Shown one piece after another: positions 1 through 8,081 of a stretch of 43,436 bases of DNA. Under the pieces are notes generated by a model, which was not told where the DNA came from, searched no databases, and was given only the letters and a program-made list of their open reading frames with translations. The translations under genes and the position numbers were made by a program. Origin of the DNA: Candidatus Saccharimonadota bacterium (GTDB taxonomy: Bacteria; Patescibacteriota; Saccharimonadia; Saccharimonadales; Saccharimonadaceae); NCBI GenBank assembly GCA_017964025.1, contig JAGCST010000007.1:1-43436 (forward strand). Direction: 5' to 3'. The number at the start of each line of letters is the position of its first letter. Position 1 is the first letter of the stretch.

Positions 1-34
1 AGAAGCGTTCCTAGGAAACGCTTCTTAGATTTTT
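1..34. terminator. Hairpin at left edge, probable terminator
   Basis: Inverted repeat AGAAGCGTT/AACGCTTCT (1-25). On the plus strand it is followed by a short T-run (31-34). On the minus strand it closes the candidate ncRNA, but the bases after it lie outside the window, so the direction cannot be fixed. Confidence 0.5.
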
Positions 35-223
35 CACTCCAGTGGTTTTGTGCCTATGAAAGAAAATGCGTAAGAGATTAAATCTACTACGGTCATTTCA
101 TCTACTTTCTAGTAACCTGAATACCTAGAATACCGTTTAATGGTTGTCTCACACCACACAAGCTAAACATCTTGCGCTTGTAAACTTCGGTCAATTACAA
201 CCATTAAACTCTGAAGTCAACCC
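1..223 (-). ncRNA. Structured non-coding RNA, class unknown
   Basis: A promoter at 230-258 (minus) points into this stretch and a strong hairpin (1-25) lies at the far end, which suggests an RNA of about 220 nt or longer. Seen in the sequence: a 13-bp perfect inverted repeat (135-147 with 197-209) enclosing a 6-bp stem (158-163 with 176-181), and a second unit with a 6-bp stem (107-112 with 125-130) inside a short ACGG/CCGT pairing (about 89-92 and 133-136). No convincing coding frame exists. I looked for tmRNA (no T-loop or CCA end), RNase P (no conserved GAGGAAAGUC/ACAGAA cores), SRP RNA and 6S RNA and could not match any. The RNA may continue beyond the left edge of the window. Confidence 0.5.
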
Positions 224-229
224 GTCTAC

Positions 230-258
230 TTATTATCATGGTATTATTTTATTTTCAA
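230..258 (-). promoter_or_regulatory. Promoter of the candidate ncRNA
   Basis: Minus-strand TTGAAA (253-258), 17-bp spacer, TAATAA (230-235). Transcription would start near 223, at the base of the structured RNA. Confidence 0.6.
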
Positions 259-269
259 CCCCCTACCAT

Positions 270-291
270 AAAAAATACCCTATTAGGGGTA
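270..291 (-). terminator. Intrinsic terminator of tRNA-Val
   Basis: On the minus strand a 5-bp hairpin TACCC/GGGTA with a 6-nt loop (276-291) is followed by six Ts (270-275), directly after the tRNA 3' end. Confidence 0.75.
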
Positions 292-293
292 AT

Positions 294-370
294 TGGTGGG
301 GATTACAGGGCTTGAACCTGTGACCTTACGAATGTGAATCGTACGCTCTAGCCAGCTGAGCTAAATCCCC
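294..370 (-). tRNA. tRNA-Val (anticodon CAC)
   Basis: A 77-nt cloverleaf on the minus strand: acceptor GGGGATT/AATCCCC, D stem GCTC/GAGC, anticodon stem TACGA/TCGTA with loop TTCACAT, T stem ACAGG/CCTGT with TTCAAGC, discriminator A. The CCA end is encoded in the DNA. The anticodon CAC (334-336) reads GUG valine codons. The tRNA starts 13 bp from the -10 of the palindromic promoter it shares with prfA. Confidence 0.95.
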
Positions 371-375
371 AACAT

Positions 376-393
376 ATGGTATAATTATACCAT
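376..393. promoter_or_regulatory. Palindromic bidirectional promoter, tRNA-Val / prfA
   Basis: The 18-bp palindrome ATGGTATAATTATACCAT contains an extended -10 (TGGTATAAT) in each direction: 377-385 for prfA and 384-392 for tRNA-Val. Six bases separate the plus-strand -10 from the prfA ATG at 392, so prfA mRNA is predicted to be leaderless. A near copy of this element drives dnaG and its neighbour at 38805-38826. Confidence 0.8.
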
Positions 394-1435
394 GGTTTTA
401 GATAAGTTTAAAGAGGAGCTAAAAGATATTGAAGATTTTTTGGCGCAACCCGATGCCTATGCAGATTCTGAGTTTGCAACAAAATCAAAACGTGCGACAC
501 TGCTGCGTGAGATTTTGGATTTGAATAAAAGAATTGAACAGATGAAAAATAATTTAGAGGAAGCTAATTCCCTGTTAAATGATCCTGAGTTGGGTGAAAT
601 TGCAAAAGAGGATTCAGAAAAATTAAAAAATGAGATCAAAGTATCAGAAGAAAAGTTAGAAGAGCTTTTGATTCCACGTGATCCAGAAGATGACAAGCCA
701 GCAATTGTAGAAATTCGAGCTGGTGCGGGTGGTGATGAAGCTTCATTATTTGCGGCAGAATTATATAGATTGTATATGAAATATGCAGAGCGACATGGTT
801 TAAAATTTGAATTAATTTCGGAAAATCAAAATGAAGCTGGCGGAATGAAAGAAGTAATTTTCAAAATTTCAGGTGACAATGCTTATGGGCAAATGAAATT
901 TGAAGGTGGCGTGCACCGAGTGCAACGAGTACCAGTAACAGAATCCCAGGGACGTATTCATACTTCTACGGTAACTGTTGCTGTATTACCAGAAGCTTCA
1001 GAGAAAGATTTAGAAATCAAATCGGAGGATTTGCGCATTGACATCTATCGTTCTGGTGGCCATGGCGGTCAAGGGGTAAATACTACAGATTCAGCGGTAC
1101 GTATCACGCACTTACCAACTGGTATTGTAGTAGCAATGCAAGATGAACGTTCGCAACAACAGAACCGAATTAAAGCCATGAATGTTTTAAGAACTAGACT
1201 CTTAGAGCGAAAGAAAGAAGAGGAACGAAAGAACGCTTCAGAAGCACGAAAGTCATTAATTGGCACGGGTGATAGAAGTGAGAAAATTAGAACCTATAAT
1301 TTTCCGCAAGATAGAATTACTGATCATAGAATTCATTACTCGCGTTCGAATTTACCTGCTGCAATGGATGGGGATATTGATGATTTGGTGACGGAGTTAA
1401 CCCGTAATGAACGCGAATTATCCAAAAGCTTATAA
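392..1435 (+). CDS. prfA: Peptide chain release factor 1
   Basis: Reads UAA and UAG stop codons on the ribosome and triggers peptide release. The protein has 347 residues, the normal RF1 length. The codon-recognition tripeptide is PVT (residues 181-183) in the RF1 context [15 protein letters not shown], and the catalytic GGQ is at 225-227 ([10 protein letters not shown]). The N-terminal helical domain (about 1-100) is Glu/Lys-rich, as expected. The start is fixed by the TATAAT at 380-385; no ribosome-binding site precedes the ATG, so translation should be leaderless. It is followed by prmC, whose product methylates the GGQ glutamine, with a 29-bp overlap. UGA is used as a stop elsewhere in the window, so an RF2 gene is expected outside it. 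Confidence 0.97.
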   Translation: MVLDKFKEELKDIEDFLAQPDAYADSEFATKSKRATLLREILDLNKRIEQMKNNLEEANSLLNDPELGEIAKEDSEKLKNEIKVSEEKLEELLIPRDPEDDKPAIVEIRAGAGGDEASLFAAELYRLYMKYAERHGLKFELISENQNEAGGMKEVIFKISGDNAYGQMKFEGGVHRVQRVPVTESQGRIHTSTVTVAVLPEASEKDLEIKSEDLRIDIYRSGGHGGQGVNTTDSAVRITHLPTGIVVAMQDERSQQQNRIKAMNVLRTRLLERKKEEERKNASEARKSLIGTGDRSEKIRTYNFPQDRITDHRIHYSRSNLPAAMDGDIDDLVTELTRNERELSKSL

Positions 1436-2066
1436 GAAAGGCTTACAAAATTTTTACGGGCGAGATTTCGTAGTGAATCGGGATGTTTTGATTCCCCGCC
1501 CTGAGACAGAAATGGCCATCGATATGGTTTTGAATTTAGTTGGCAAACCATATTTACCTGGAGTAAAACCGAGTAAAGCAGTGCTTGATAAAAATCTAAT
1601 AATTGCAGATGTAGGAACTGGGTCGGGTTGTATTGGAATTACTTTAAAATTGGAGTTGACAAAAGCTAAAGTGATTGCGACAGATATTTCAAAACGAGCT
1701 CTTGATGTAGCAAAAAAGAATGCTGAAAAATTTAATGCTAAAATAGAATTTTTGCAATCTAATTTATTGGATGAAATTGATTCTCAGATTGATTTAGTAG
1801 TAGCTAACTTGCCGTATGTAGATAAAGAATGGGAGTGGTTAGATGAGGCTTTTTTATCGTATGAGCCGAATATAGCTCTATATGCAGAAAATCATGGTCT
1901 AAAGTTGATCTATGAACTAATTGATCAGACATCGTCCAGGAAAATTAAGTACTTAATTTTAGAAGCTGATCCGTGTCAACACCAACAAATCATTGACTAT
2001 GCCAAAAAACGAGGATATATTTTTGGTGATGTTCGTGGTTTTATATTATATCTTTATTTAGAATAA
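1407..2066 (+). CDS. prmC: Release factor glutamine methyltransferase, catalytic domain only
   Basis: N5-glutamine methyltransferase that modifies the GGQ motif of release factors using S-adenosylmethionine. Motifs seen: [20 protein letters not shown] near the N-terminus, the SAM-binding segment [12 protein letters not shown], and the substrate motif NLPY in place of the usual NPPY. The protein is 219 residues, whereas typical PrmC is about 280. The N-terminal helical domain that docks the release factor is missing: the reading frame is closed by a TAA at 1398-1400, just before the ATG at 1407. A GGAG lies 10 bases upstream, inside prfA. The 29-bp overlap implies coupled translation with its substrate. 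The 3' end overlaps the convergent protease gene by 13 bp. Confidence 0.9.
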   Translation: MNANYPKAYKKGLQNFYGRDFVVNRDVLIPRPETEMAIDMVLNLVGKPYLPGVKPSKAVLDKNLIIADVGTGSGCIGITLKLELTKAKVIATDISKRALDVAKKNAEKFNAKIEFLQSNLLDEIDSQIDLVVANLPYVDKEWEWLDEAFLSYEPNIALYAENHGLKLIYELIDQTSSRKIKYLILEADPCQHQQIIDYAKKRGYIFGDVRGFILYLYLE

Positions 2067-3238
2067 CCTTCTAAGGTGACGTTGACGGCAATTTCCTTAC
2101 CTTCACGAATAACAGTGAGTTGGACAGTATCTCCAGGTTTATATTCGCCAATAAGATTGGCAAGTGAGCCAGCAGAGCCAACTTCAACACCATTGACTTT
2201 GGTGACGATATCTTTGTCTTTGAGACCAGCTTTAGCGGCAGGACCGTTTTTAATAATGGCTGAATAAGCAGAAGGACTGTATAGATAAGCTCCAGAAGTA
2301 ACGGGAAGATTGTTTTCTTTAGCAGCTTCTGGAGTAATTTCAGAAGAATAAACGCCGATATAAGCACGTTCAGCTTTACCTGTTTCAACGAGCTGTTTTA
2401 ACATGCCTTTAACACTGGATATCGGGATAGCAAACCCCATATTTTCAGCGGTAGATGATGTTGCGGTATTAATACCAATAACTTCGCCGGCGGCATTAAC
2501 CAGTGGGCCACCTGAGTTGCCCGAATTGATAGCGGCATCAGTTTGGATCATGTCAGACAGAGTTTCAGCGTTACGGCCAGATTCATCTGTCGCAGTAACC
2601 GAGCGACCAGTACCTGAAACAATACCAGCGGTTACAGTGTTTTGATATTCACCAAGAGCGTTACCAATGGCAATAACTTGTTGACCAACATTAATAGTTT
2701 TAGAATCACCTAAAGTAGCAGCGGCAAGGTTGGAAACGTTTTTAATTTTAAGGAAAGCTATATCATTTAATGGATCAGTGGTAGCCACTTCAACATCTTC
2801 ATATGTAGTACCATCATCCAAGATGACAATAACTTTATTAGCGCCATTAATAACGTGCTTATTAGTCAGAATATAGCCATCACTACTGACAATAACGCCA
2901 GTACCAGCAGCTGCAGAATCAGTACTCTCCCCAAAGAAATTAATAGTTTTTGTAGATGTTACAATCGAGACTACGCTCTTTGAAACCTTATCGGCAATGT
3001 CAGCAATGGAACCTTCAGTAAAATTAGCAGAATTACCATCAGACCCACCGCCCAAAAAAGTAATCGGCGTCTCTGTTTTTTGATAAGCCATAATACCAAA
3101 ACCACAACCACAACCGCCTAACAACAAGGCAATTATTGAAATAATGATAGCGGTTTTACTATCGGCTTTTTTATCTGTATGTTCAACAGTGGTGACAGCT
3201 TCTTTTGCTTCAACAATTTTACCCTTTTCTTCTTCCAT
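2054..3238 (-). CDS. Membrane-anchored HtrA/DegP-type serine protease
   Basis: Envelope quality-control protease with a trypsin fold and one PDZ domain. The 394 residues comprise a cytoplasmic tail (1-28), one membrane segment (about 29-51, Gly/Cys-rich at its end), a Ser/Gly/Asn linker, the protease domain (about 78-280) and the PDZ domain (about 295-390). The catalytic triad is visible as H128 (TNKHVI), D159 (NDIAFLK) and S242 (GNSGGPL). A clear AAGGAGAG ribosome-binding site precedes the ATG, as expected for the second gene of an operon: it lies 11 bp behind the membrane-protein gene at 3250-4032. Its end overlaps prmC by 13 bp with no obvious terminator between them. Confidence 0.93.
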   Translation of the reverse strand: MEEEKGKIVEAKEAVTTVEHTDKKADSKTAIIISIIALLLGGCGCGFGIMAYQKTETPITFLGGGSDGNSANFTEGSIADIADKVSKSVVSIVTSTKTINFFGESTDSAAAGTGVIVSSDGYILTNKHVINGANKVIVILDDGTTYEDVEVATTDPLNDIAFLKIKNVSNLAAATLGDSKTINVGQQVIAIGNALGEYQNTVTAGIVSGTGRSVTATDESGRNAETLSDMIQTDAAINSGNSGGPLVNAAGEVIGINTATSSTAENMGFAIPISSVKGMLKQLVETGKAERAYIGVYSSEITPEAAKENNLPVTSGAYLYSPSAYSAIIKNGPAAKAGLKDKDIVTKVNGVEVGSAGSLANLIGEYKPGDTVQLTVIREGKEIAVNVTLEGYSK

Positions 3239-3249
3239 TTTCTCTCCTT

Positions 3250-4032
3250 TTATATATTAAATATTGGGTTACTCGTAAATAAAACTATAATACCAATTAA
3301 AACGACGCCAAAAATAACAGGACCGAGAATATGTTTAAAGCGAAAATCGTCTTGATATCTAATCATAGCTTGACGAGCATAATTGTAAACGAAGGCAAAA
3401 ATTGTCAGGATAATTGCAAGTTGAGGAATGCGTACTCCGGTGTTACCAAAAGTATAGATAATAGACCAAGAGTGGCAGAGCCAAGCAATTTCTGAAAAAA
3501 CTAATCCGCATACTAAGGTTGTAAGGGTAAAATTTTTATCATTACTCTGAATAAGAATATGGCGGCTGGCAGCGTAACCTATCATGAAAGCAAGCAAAGT
3601 GATAACTACGGCATCGAGGTTTGCTGACATAATAGTAGCTGCACACATACCCATAAAGACAGCAAGAAGGGATTGTATCATGGCGGCTCTTTCGGATGAT
3701 TGTGGTTTGATGAAAAGAAGCCAAATCGAGTAGAATGCCATCAGGATAAAGTCAACCAATAAAAGATTAGATCCAGCATAATAAGCTAAGATAACTACGC
3801 TAAGACCAACGATAATATCGACAAGATTTGCCTTAATATTAAGCCAAAGGTAGCGGGCACGGACAGCAAAAACGCGCCATTTAGACATAAGTACCAATAT
3901 GACACCAAGTACAGGGTTATTTGATAAGACAGTGATCAAAACAGCGCCAATACCAAGCAAGAGATTAAGAAAAATATGTACCATGCTACTGGCAACGTTG
4001 CGAGATTTTCTAACCAATACATAATCTGCCAT
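3250..4032 (-). CDS. Polytopic membrane protein, function unknown
   Basis: About 260 residues, strongly hydrophobic, with roughly eight predicted membrane segments and a basic N-terminal stretch (VRKSRNVASS). I do not recognise a family. An in-frame GTG lies six bases upstream at 4038, but the ATG at 4032 fits the promoter better: an extended -10 TGATATAAT (4042-4050) lies 9 bases before it, predicting a leader of only two or three bases. It is co-transcribed with the HtrA-type protease, so a role in the envelope is a reasonable guess and no more. Confidence 0.7.
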   Translation of the reverse strand: MADYVLVRKSRNVASSMVHIFLNLLLGIGAVLITVLSNNPVLGVILVLMSKWRVFAVRARYLWLNIKANLVDIIVGLSVVILAYYAGSNLLLVDFILMAFYSIWLLFIKPQSSERAAMIQSLLAVFMGMCAATIMSANLDAVVITLLAFMIGYAASRHILIQSNDKNFTLTTLVCGLVFSEIAWLCHSWSIIYTFGNTGVRIPQLAIILTIFAFVYNYARQAMIRYQDDFRFKHILGPVIFGVVLIGIIVLFTSNPIFNI

Positions 4033-4041
4033 ATACACTAT

Positions 4042-4050
4042 ATTATATCA
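4042..4050 (-). promoter_or_regulatory. Extended -10 of the membrane-protein/protease operon
   Basis: Minus-strand TGATATAAT, 9 bases before the ATG at 4032. No good -35 is seen. Confidence 0.7.
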
Positions 4051-4075
4051 AATATTTTAATCGAAGCTGAAAAAA

Positions 4076-4084
4076 TGATATAAT
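4076..4084 (+). promoter_or_regulatory. Extended -10 of lepB
   Basis: TGATATAAT, 7 bases before the lepB ATG; leaderless mRNA predicted. Confidence 0.75.
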
Positions 4085-4091
4085 AGCTGTT

Positions 4092-4772
4092 ATGGAAACT
4101 ATTGAGCCGAAATTTTTTCAGAAACACCCGCTTCTCAAAGATTTATTGAGTTTAGCAGGGTTTGTTGGTGCAATTATTCTTGGTACTTTGTTTTTAAACA
4201 CTTTTATTTATCGTTCATACAATGTAGTTGGCGGGAGCATGGAAAATACGCTACATGGCGATGATCGTGTTATTGTAAACCGAGCGGTAGTTTCATGGTC
4301 ACACTTTATGGGGCAAGAATATGTGCCTGAACGTGGACAAATTATTGTATTTTTGAACGAAGATGAGAAAAAAGTAGAAGAATATAAAGCTGCTGGAGTG
4401 GCTAACCCAATGACTTGCGACGTGCCATCAAATGTAAGCGATCAATATATCATAAAAAGAGTAATTGCCTTCCCTGGTGAGAGAGTGGTGGTGAAAGATG
4501 GAGAAATGAAAATTTATGCTGATGCAGACTCCACTGAGGGTATAGTATATGATTCTGAATGGCGTACTTCTGAAACTGATGGGCCAAAAGAATATACTTC
4601 TGGTGAAGTTGATATGGTGGTGCCTAATGGCGAGTTATTCGTGTCAGGAGACAACCGTGAAGGCTCGAACTCGTGGGATTCACGTAATGGCCTAGGAACA
4701 ATTCCTTATTGCCGTATTGTAGGCCCGGTGATCATGCGATTATTCCCGATTGATAAAATCAAAGTTTTCTAG
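4092..4772 (+). CDS. lepB: Signal peptidase I
   Basis: Cleaves signal peptides from exported proteins at the outer face of the membrane. The protein has 226 residues. One N-terminal membrane anchor (about 18-40) precedes the catalytic serine S49 in GGSMENTL. The general-base lysine is K122 in YIIKRVIAFPGE, and the conserved SGDN block (about 185-198, SGDNREGSNSWDSR) follows. No ribosome-binding site is present; the ATG sits 7 bases behind an extended -10. It is transcribed divergently from the membrane-protein/protease operon and converges on parB, leaving a 12-bp gap. Likely clients in this window are the DUF11-type surface protein and the cutinase-like hydrolase. Confidence 0.95.
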   Translation: METIEPKFFQKHPLLKDLLSLAGFVGAIILGTLFLNTFIYRSYNVVGGSMENTLHGDDRVIVNRAVVSWSHFMGQEYVPERGQIIVFLNEDEKKVEEYKAAGVANPMTCDVPSNVSDQYIIKRVIAFPGERVVVKDGEMKIYADADSTEGIVYDSEWRTSETDGPKEYTSGEVDMVVPNGELFVSGDNREGSNSWDSRNGLGTIPYCRIVGPVIMRLFPIDKIKVF

Positions 4773-4784
4773 ACTTTGAATCTA

Positions 4785-5624
4785 TTATTTTAAAAGTTTA
4801 ATTAGTTTTTCAAGCTCAGCACCGCTTTTGCATTTGAAGGAGAGAGTGCGGCCAGTAATTTTGACTGATACACCATATTTGGTAGTAAGAGCATTTTCAG
4901 CTTTGAGATATTCACCGTGTTTGATGGCGGTAGCACTGGACTTTTTCTTATGTTCAGCAAAATAACGTTCAACTTTACGAGCGGTCCAACCTTCGTTAAT
5001 AATTTTTGGCAAAACTTTTTTAATAGTAGCTTCATCTCGAGAAACTAATGGGCGCATGACACCTTCAGTGAGTTTTTCTTTTACCATGATTTTTTTGACA
5101 TCATCAGGGAGATTCAAAAGTCTCATAGTATTATGAATGGATTGCTCTGATTTGCCAACTTTGACGGCGATGTCTTCTGGAGAAAGATTAAATTGAGCAC
5201 TAAGTTTAGCATATGCCGTAGCAAGCTCAATAGCATTCAAGTCCTCACGTTGAGCGTTTTCAATAATGGATAATTCAAGACGATTTTGAGAATCTAGAGT
5301 TCGAATAATAGCTGGGATTTTATCAAGGCCGGCAATTTTACTAGCACGCCAACGGCGCTCACCGGCGACTATTTTATATTTCCCTTCTTCTTTGGTTACT
5401 ACAATAGGCTGTAAGACACCGTGCTCTTTGATAGAGGCAGCAAGGGCTTCGAGCGCAGCTTGGTCAAATTCACGACGAGGCTGTTCTTCGTCTCTAAATA
5501 TTTCCGAAAGCTTTAACTCTTTTAATTGGCTCTCTTTCTTATCTTCTACTGCCGTAGGATCAAATTCTTCGTCAATTAACTCTGTAGGAATTAAAGATTC
5601 AAAACTTCTACCTAAACCTTTCAT
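4785..5624 (-). CDS. parB: Chromosome partitioning protein ParB
   Basis: Centromere-binding CTP-dependent clamp of the ParAB segregation system. In its 279 residues the ParB/Spo0J N-domain (about 36-110) contains EQPRREF, the nucleotide-binding GERRWRA (88-94) and ENAQREDLNAIE (122-133). A helix-turn-helix (about 148-170) and a C-terminal dimerisation region follow. It overlaps parA by 4 bp (ATGA), a classic translational coupling. I searched by eye for a parS palindrome (TGTTTCACGTGAAACA) in the window and found no convincing match. Confidence 0.95.
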   Translation of the reverse strand: MKGLGRSFESLIPTELIDEEFDPTAVEDKKESQLKELKLSEIFRDEEQPRREFDQAALEALAASIKEHGVLQPIVVTKEEGKYKIVAGERRWRASKIAGLDKIPAIIRTLDSQNRLELSIIENAQREDLNAIELATAYAKLSAQFNLSPEDIAVKVGKSEQSIHNTMRLLNLPDDVKKIMVKEKLTEGVMRPLVSRDEATIKKVLPKIINEGWTARKVERYFAEHKKKSSATAIKHGEYLKAENALTTKYGVSVKITGRTLSFKCKSGAELEKLIKLLK

Positions 5625-6397
5625 TTTGCTCTCTCCTCTACTTCTCTAGTAAATTCTTTGTAAGCTTTGGCACCTTTACTAAACTTATCATACGCGCCAA
5701 TTGGTACACCATGAGATGGAGCTTCAGCTACACGTACATTACGTGGAATAGTAGTCTTGAAGGTCAAATGTTTGAAATACTTCTTAATTTCATTGTAAAC
5801 TTGAGCTGAAAGACTAGTACGTTTATCGTACATGGTGGCAACTACGCCAAGAAGTTTAAGTTTTGGGTTAGCTTGTTTCATCACTAATTTCATAGATTCT
5901 AATAATTGCGCTACTCCTTCTAAGGCGTAGAACTCGGTTTGCACTGGAAGTAAGAGATAATCTGCTGCAATCATACCGTTAACAGTGAGTAAACTAAGTG
6001 ATGGTGGTGAATCAATAATAATAAAATCGTAGTTAGTTTCTACGCTACGCACTGCGTCACGGAGACGTACAAATTTGCGTTGCATATTAGTGATTTCAAC
6101 TTCAGCGTTAGCAAGCTCTGGAGTAGTAGGTGCAAGATCAAAATTTTTGTACTTAGTAGGACGAATAGCACTCGCTAATGGAGCGGTGCCAAGTAAAACT
6201 TCTGTCATGGTGATTCCAAGTTTTTTCGTGTCGGTCTTTTCAATACCAAGACCGGAAGAAGCATTGCCTTGTGGATCAAAGTCAATTAAGAGAGTGCGGT
6301 GTTTATCTTTAGCGAGATAATAACTCAAATTAACGGCAGTAGTGGTTTTTCCTACGCCGCCCTTCTGATTTGTAACACAAATTACCTTCGCACTCAT
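5621..6397 (-). CDS. parA: Chromosome partitioning ATPase ParA
   Basis: Deviant Walker ATPase that moves ParB-bound origins. The 258 residues show the P-loop QKGGVGKTT (11-19), DFDPQGN (39-45) and Walker B FIIIDSPPS (about 125-133). The frame stays open upstream into rplU, but the ATG at 6397 is the right start: it gives the standard MSAKVICVTNQKGG N-terminus and lies 9 bases behind an extended -10 (6407-6415), downstream of the rplU terminator. A two- or three-base leader is predicted. It overlaps parB by 4 bp. Confidence 0.95.
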   Translation of the reverse strand: MSAKVICVTNQKGGVGKTTTAVNLSYYLAKDKHRTLLIDFDPQGNASSGLGIEKTDTKKLGITMTEVLLGTAPLASAIRPTKYKNFDLAPTTPELANAEVEITNMQRKFVRLRDAVRSVETNYDFIIIDSPPSLSLLTVNGMIAADYLLLPVQTEFYALEGVAQLLESMKLVMKQANPKLKLLGVVATMYDKRTSLSAQVYNEIKKYFKHLTFKTTIPRNVRVAEAPSHGVPIGAYDKFSKGAKAYKEFTREVEERAK

Positions 6398-6406
6398 AAT
6401 GCTTAT

Positions 6407-6415
6407 ATTATAACA
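6407..6415 (-). promoter_or_regulatory. Extended -10 of parAB
   Basis: Minus-strand TGTTATAAT, 9 bases before the parA ATG, squeezed between the rplU terminator and parA. Confidence 0.75.
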
Positions 6416-6446
6416 TAAAAAATAAACCCTTGCGGGTTTATTTTTA
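6411..6446 (-). terminator. rplU terminator
   Basis: Minus-strand AAACCC/GGGTTT hairpin with a GCAA loop and a following T-run. The stem begins right at the rplU stop codon. Flanking A and T runs could let it work in both directions. Confidence 0.75.
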
Positions 6447-6752
6447 ACCGATTTTGGTAATTTCGATTTCGGTATATTTCTGGCGATGTCCAGTTTCTTT
6501 ATGGACGCGTTTCTTAGCTTTGTAGCGAATAACGCGAATCTTATCACCCTTAACTTCGAGCGTCTTAACTTTAGCTGAAACCTTTACGCCCTTTACTGTA
6601 GGTGTGCCGACGGTAGTTTTGTCGCCATCAATTAATAGTAAAGCGTCAGTTTCGAGCTCTTTGGTGCCTGCCGGGAGGAGGTCCACCCGTAGGGTCTCTT
6701 TTTCGGCGACGAGATATTGTTTTCCGCCAACCAAAATGACTGCTTTCTTCAT
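6444..6752 (-). CDS. rplU: 50S ribosomal protein L21
   Basis: Large-subunit ribosomal protein of normal length (102 residues). It starts with KKAVILVGGKQYLV and ends with the family signature RKHKETGHRQ-like segment KKRVHKETGHRQKYTEIEI. An AGGA ribosome-binding site precedes the ATG. In most bacteria rplU is followed by rpmA (L27); here a terminator follows at once and parA comes next, so rpmA must lie elsewhere or be absent. Confidence 0.95.
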   Translation of the reverse strand: MKKAVILVGGKQYLVAEKETLRVDLLPAGTKELETDALLLIDGDKTTVGTPTVKGVKVSAKVKTLEVKGDKIRVIRYKAKKRVHKETGHRQKYTEIEITKIG

Positions 6753-6791
6753 ATTATTCCTTTATTTATCTTTATAATTGTATCATATTTC

Positions 6792-8081
6792 TTAGATTTT
6801 GTGAAGTAGATAGAGGTAAAGCGCTGATAGAATGGCGCCATCATGCATAGTACCAACTTCGGGACCTATAAAATTCCCTGCCCAAGAAAGTGGTATAGAT
6901 TCAATTTCTTGAATAAGATTAGTATATTTATTTGCATGTTCAGGATGTTCTGAGACGTCTCGATAGGCTTTTGAAAGTCTTTTAAAAATACTACCAGCAT
7001 CATAAAGATATTGTCTAGGATATTTATTAAAAATATTATTAAATGGTTTATCCGCCTCTGGTTGACCTTTTAAAATTTGGTCATAACTTTTCTGAATAGA
7101 CATAGGAAGATATTTTTTTCGTGTTTTAATATAATCTGTAATCGTTTCAGCAAAAGATTTTTCTTTGCTATTCTCTATATCTTCAAACCAATCCATCACT
7201 AAATCTGGAATGTTGATATGTGTGACTGGTGTAAAATTTGGCCAACCAGCAGCAATATTGGTTTCTAAAAGGTAATAATTGTCTGTATCTTTCTCTTTTA
7301 TAATATCAATACCAGCATATTCCAATTTGGAGATGGCAGCAGCACGGGTAGCAATTTCTGCTAATAATTCCAATGTCTGTGGATTATTTTCGGGATATTT
7401 TTTGCGACCAGCACTCCAAGCGATAAAATCGCCTGGATTTTGCTCATCGCCAATTTTACGCATAGTACCAACCGCAACTCCACCTATCACAAATACACGA
7501 TAATCACATTCTGGTTGAATATATTGTTCAATTAATAATTCACTAAAATTATCTATTTTATCTAGATCTTCTTGAGCCTTTATTAATGTAATGCCTTTCC
7601 CAGCCGTTCCACGACGATCTTTAAGAACAATAGGATAATGCACGCGATTAGCTTCAATATAGGATATCACATTATCTTTATGCTTAGCTTCAAAGGTAGA
7701 AAGAGCATATTTCTTAAGAAATGGATCCATTAAAAACAAGCCTTGCTGAAAGTGTTTATCTGAGGTAGACATACGTCGTCCTGCAACATCTATATTAATA
7801 CAAACTTTATGGTTTTGTTTGAGCCAATACATGAGACGTTCAGCTTCGTGATAATTGTTTTTGGAAAGTTCGCGAAAAATTACATGGTCCAATGGAATAT
7901 CATCAAGGTCAAAACGTGCTAATTTATCAGAATTAATACCTAAGAGTTGGCAAAAATTCCAACCACGTCTTTTGGCAGCAGAGGCAAAACCGTCAACCAT
8001 GTGACGGTTTTCCTCCCTGCCTTCCATAACAGTTAAAGTAGGACGATTTTTATTTGAGTTCTTCGGAACCTGTGTTGCCAT
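6792..8081 (-). CDS. ATP-grasp ligase, RimK/glutathione synthetase-like
   Basis: Predicted ATP-dependent carboxylate-amine (or thiol) ligase. From the ATG at 8081 it has 429 residues. An N-terminal Rossmann-like domain starts at RPTLTVMEG. The ATP-grasp core shows VLKDRRGTAGKG, LLIEQYIQPECDYRVFVIGG, and the Mg-binding block AGIDII...YYLLETNIAAG. A helical C-terminal extension of about 130 residues follows and I do not recognise it. The frame is open to 8117, but the ATG at 8081 is enough to include the first strand; the ATG at 8027 would cut into it. It overlaps the upstream surface-protein gene by 32 bp, so coupled translation is likely. Substrate unknown; context suggests an envelope-related ligation (inference). 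Confidence 0.8.
   Translation of the reverse strand: MATQVPKNSNKNRPTLTVMEGREENRHMVDGFASAAKRRGWNFCQLLGINSDKLARFDLDDIPLDHVIFRELSKNNYHEAERLMYWLKQNHKVCINIDVAGRRMSTSDKHFQQGLFLMDPFLKKYALSTFEAKHKDNVISYIEANRVHYPIVLKDRRGTAGKGITLIKAQEDLDKIDNFSELLIEQYIQPECDYRVFVIGGVAVGTMRKIGDEQNPGDFIAWSAGRKKYPENNPQTLELLAEIATRAAAISKLEYAGIDIIKEKDTDNYYLLETNIAAGWPNFTPVTHINIPDLVMDWFEDIENSKEKSFAETITDYIKTRKKYLPMSIQKSYDQILKGQPEADKPFNNIFNKYPRQYLYDAGSIFKRLSKAYRDVSEHPEHANKYTNLIQEIESIPLSWAGNFIGPEVGTMHDGAILSALYLYLLHKI

Noticed and set aside
101-190. A 22-codon minus-strand open frame starting MFSLCGVRQ in the ncRNA region
   Set aside because: No ribosome-binding site, and it lies across the strong nested hairpins; RNA structure explains the sequence better.
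1-235. tmRNA, RNase P RNA, SRP RNA or 6S RNA at the left edge
   Set aside because: None of the conserved cores or end pairings of these RNAs could be found on either strand.
6398-6547. ParA starting 50 residues earlier
   Set aside because: The extension would run through the rplU coding end, its terminator and the parA promoter, and adds nothing of the ParA family.
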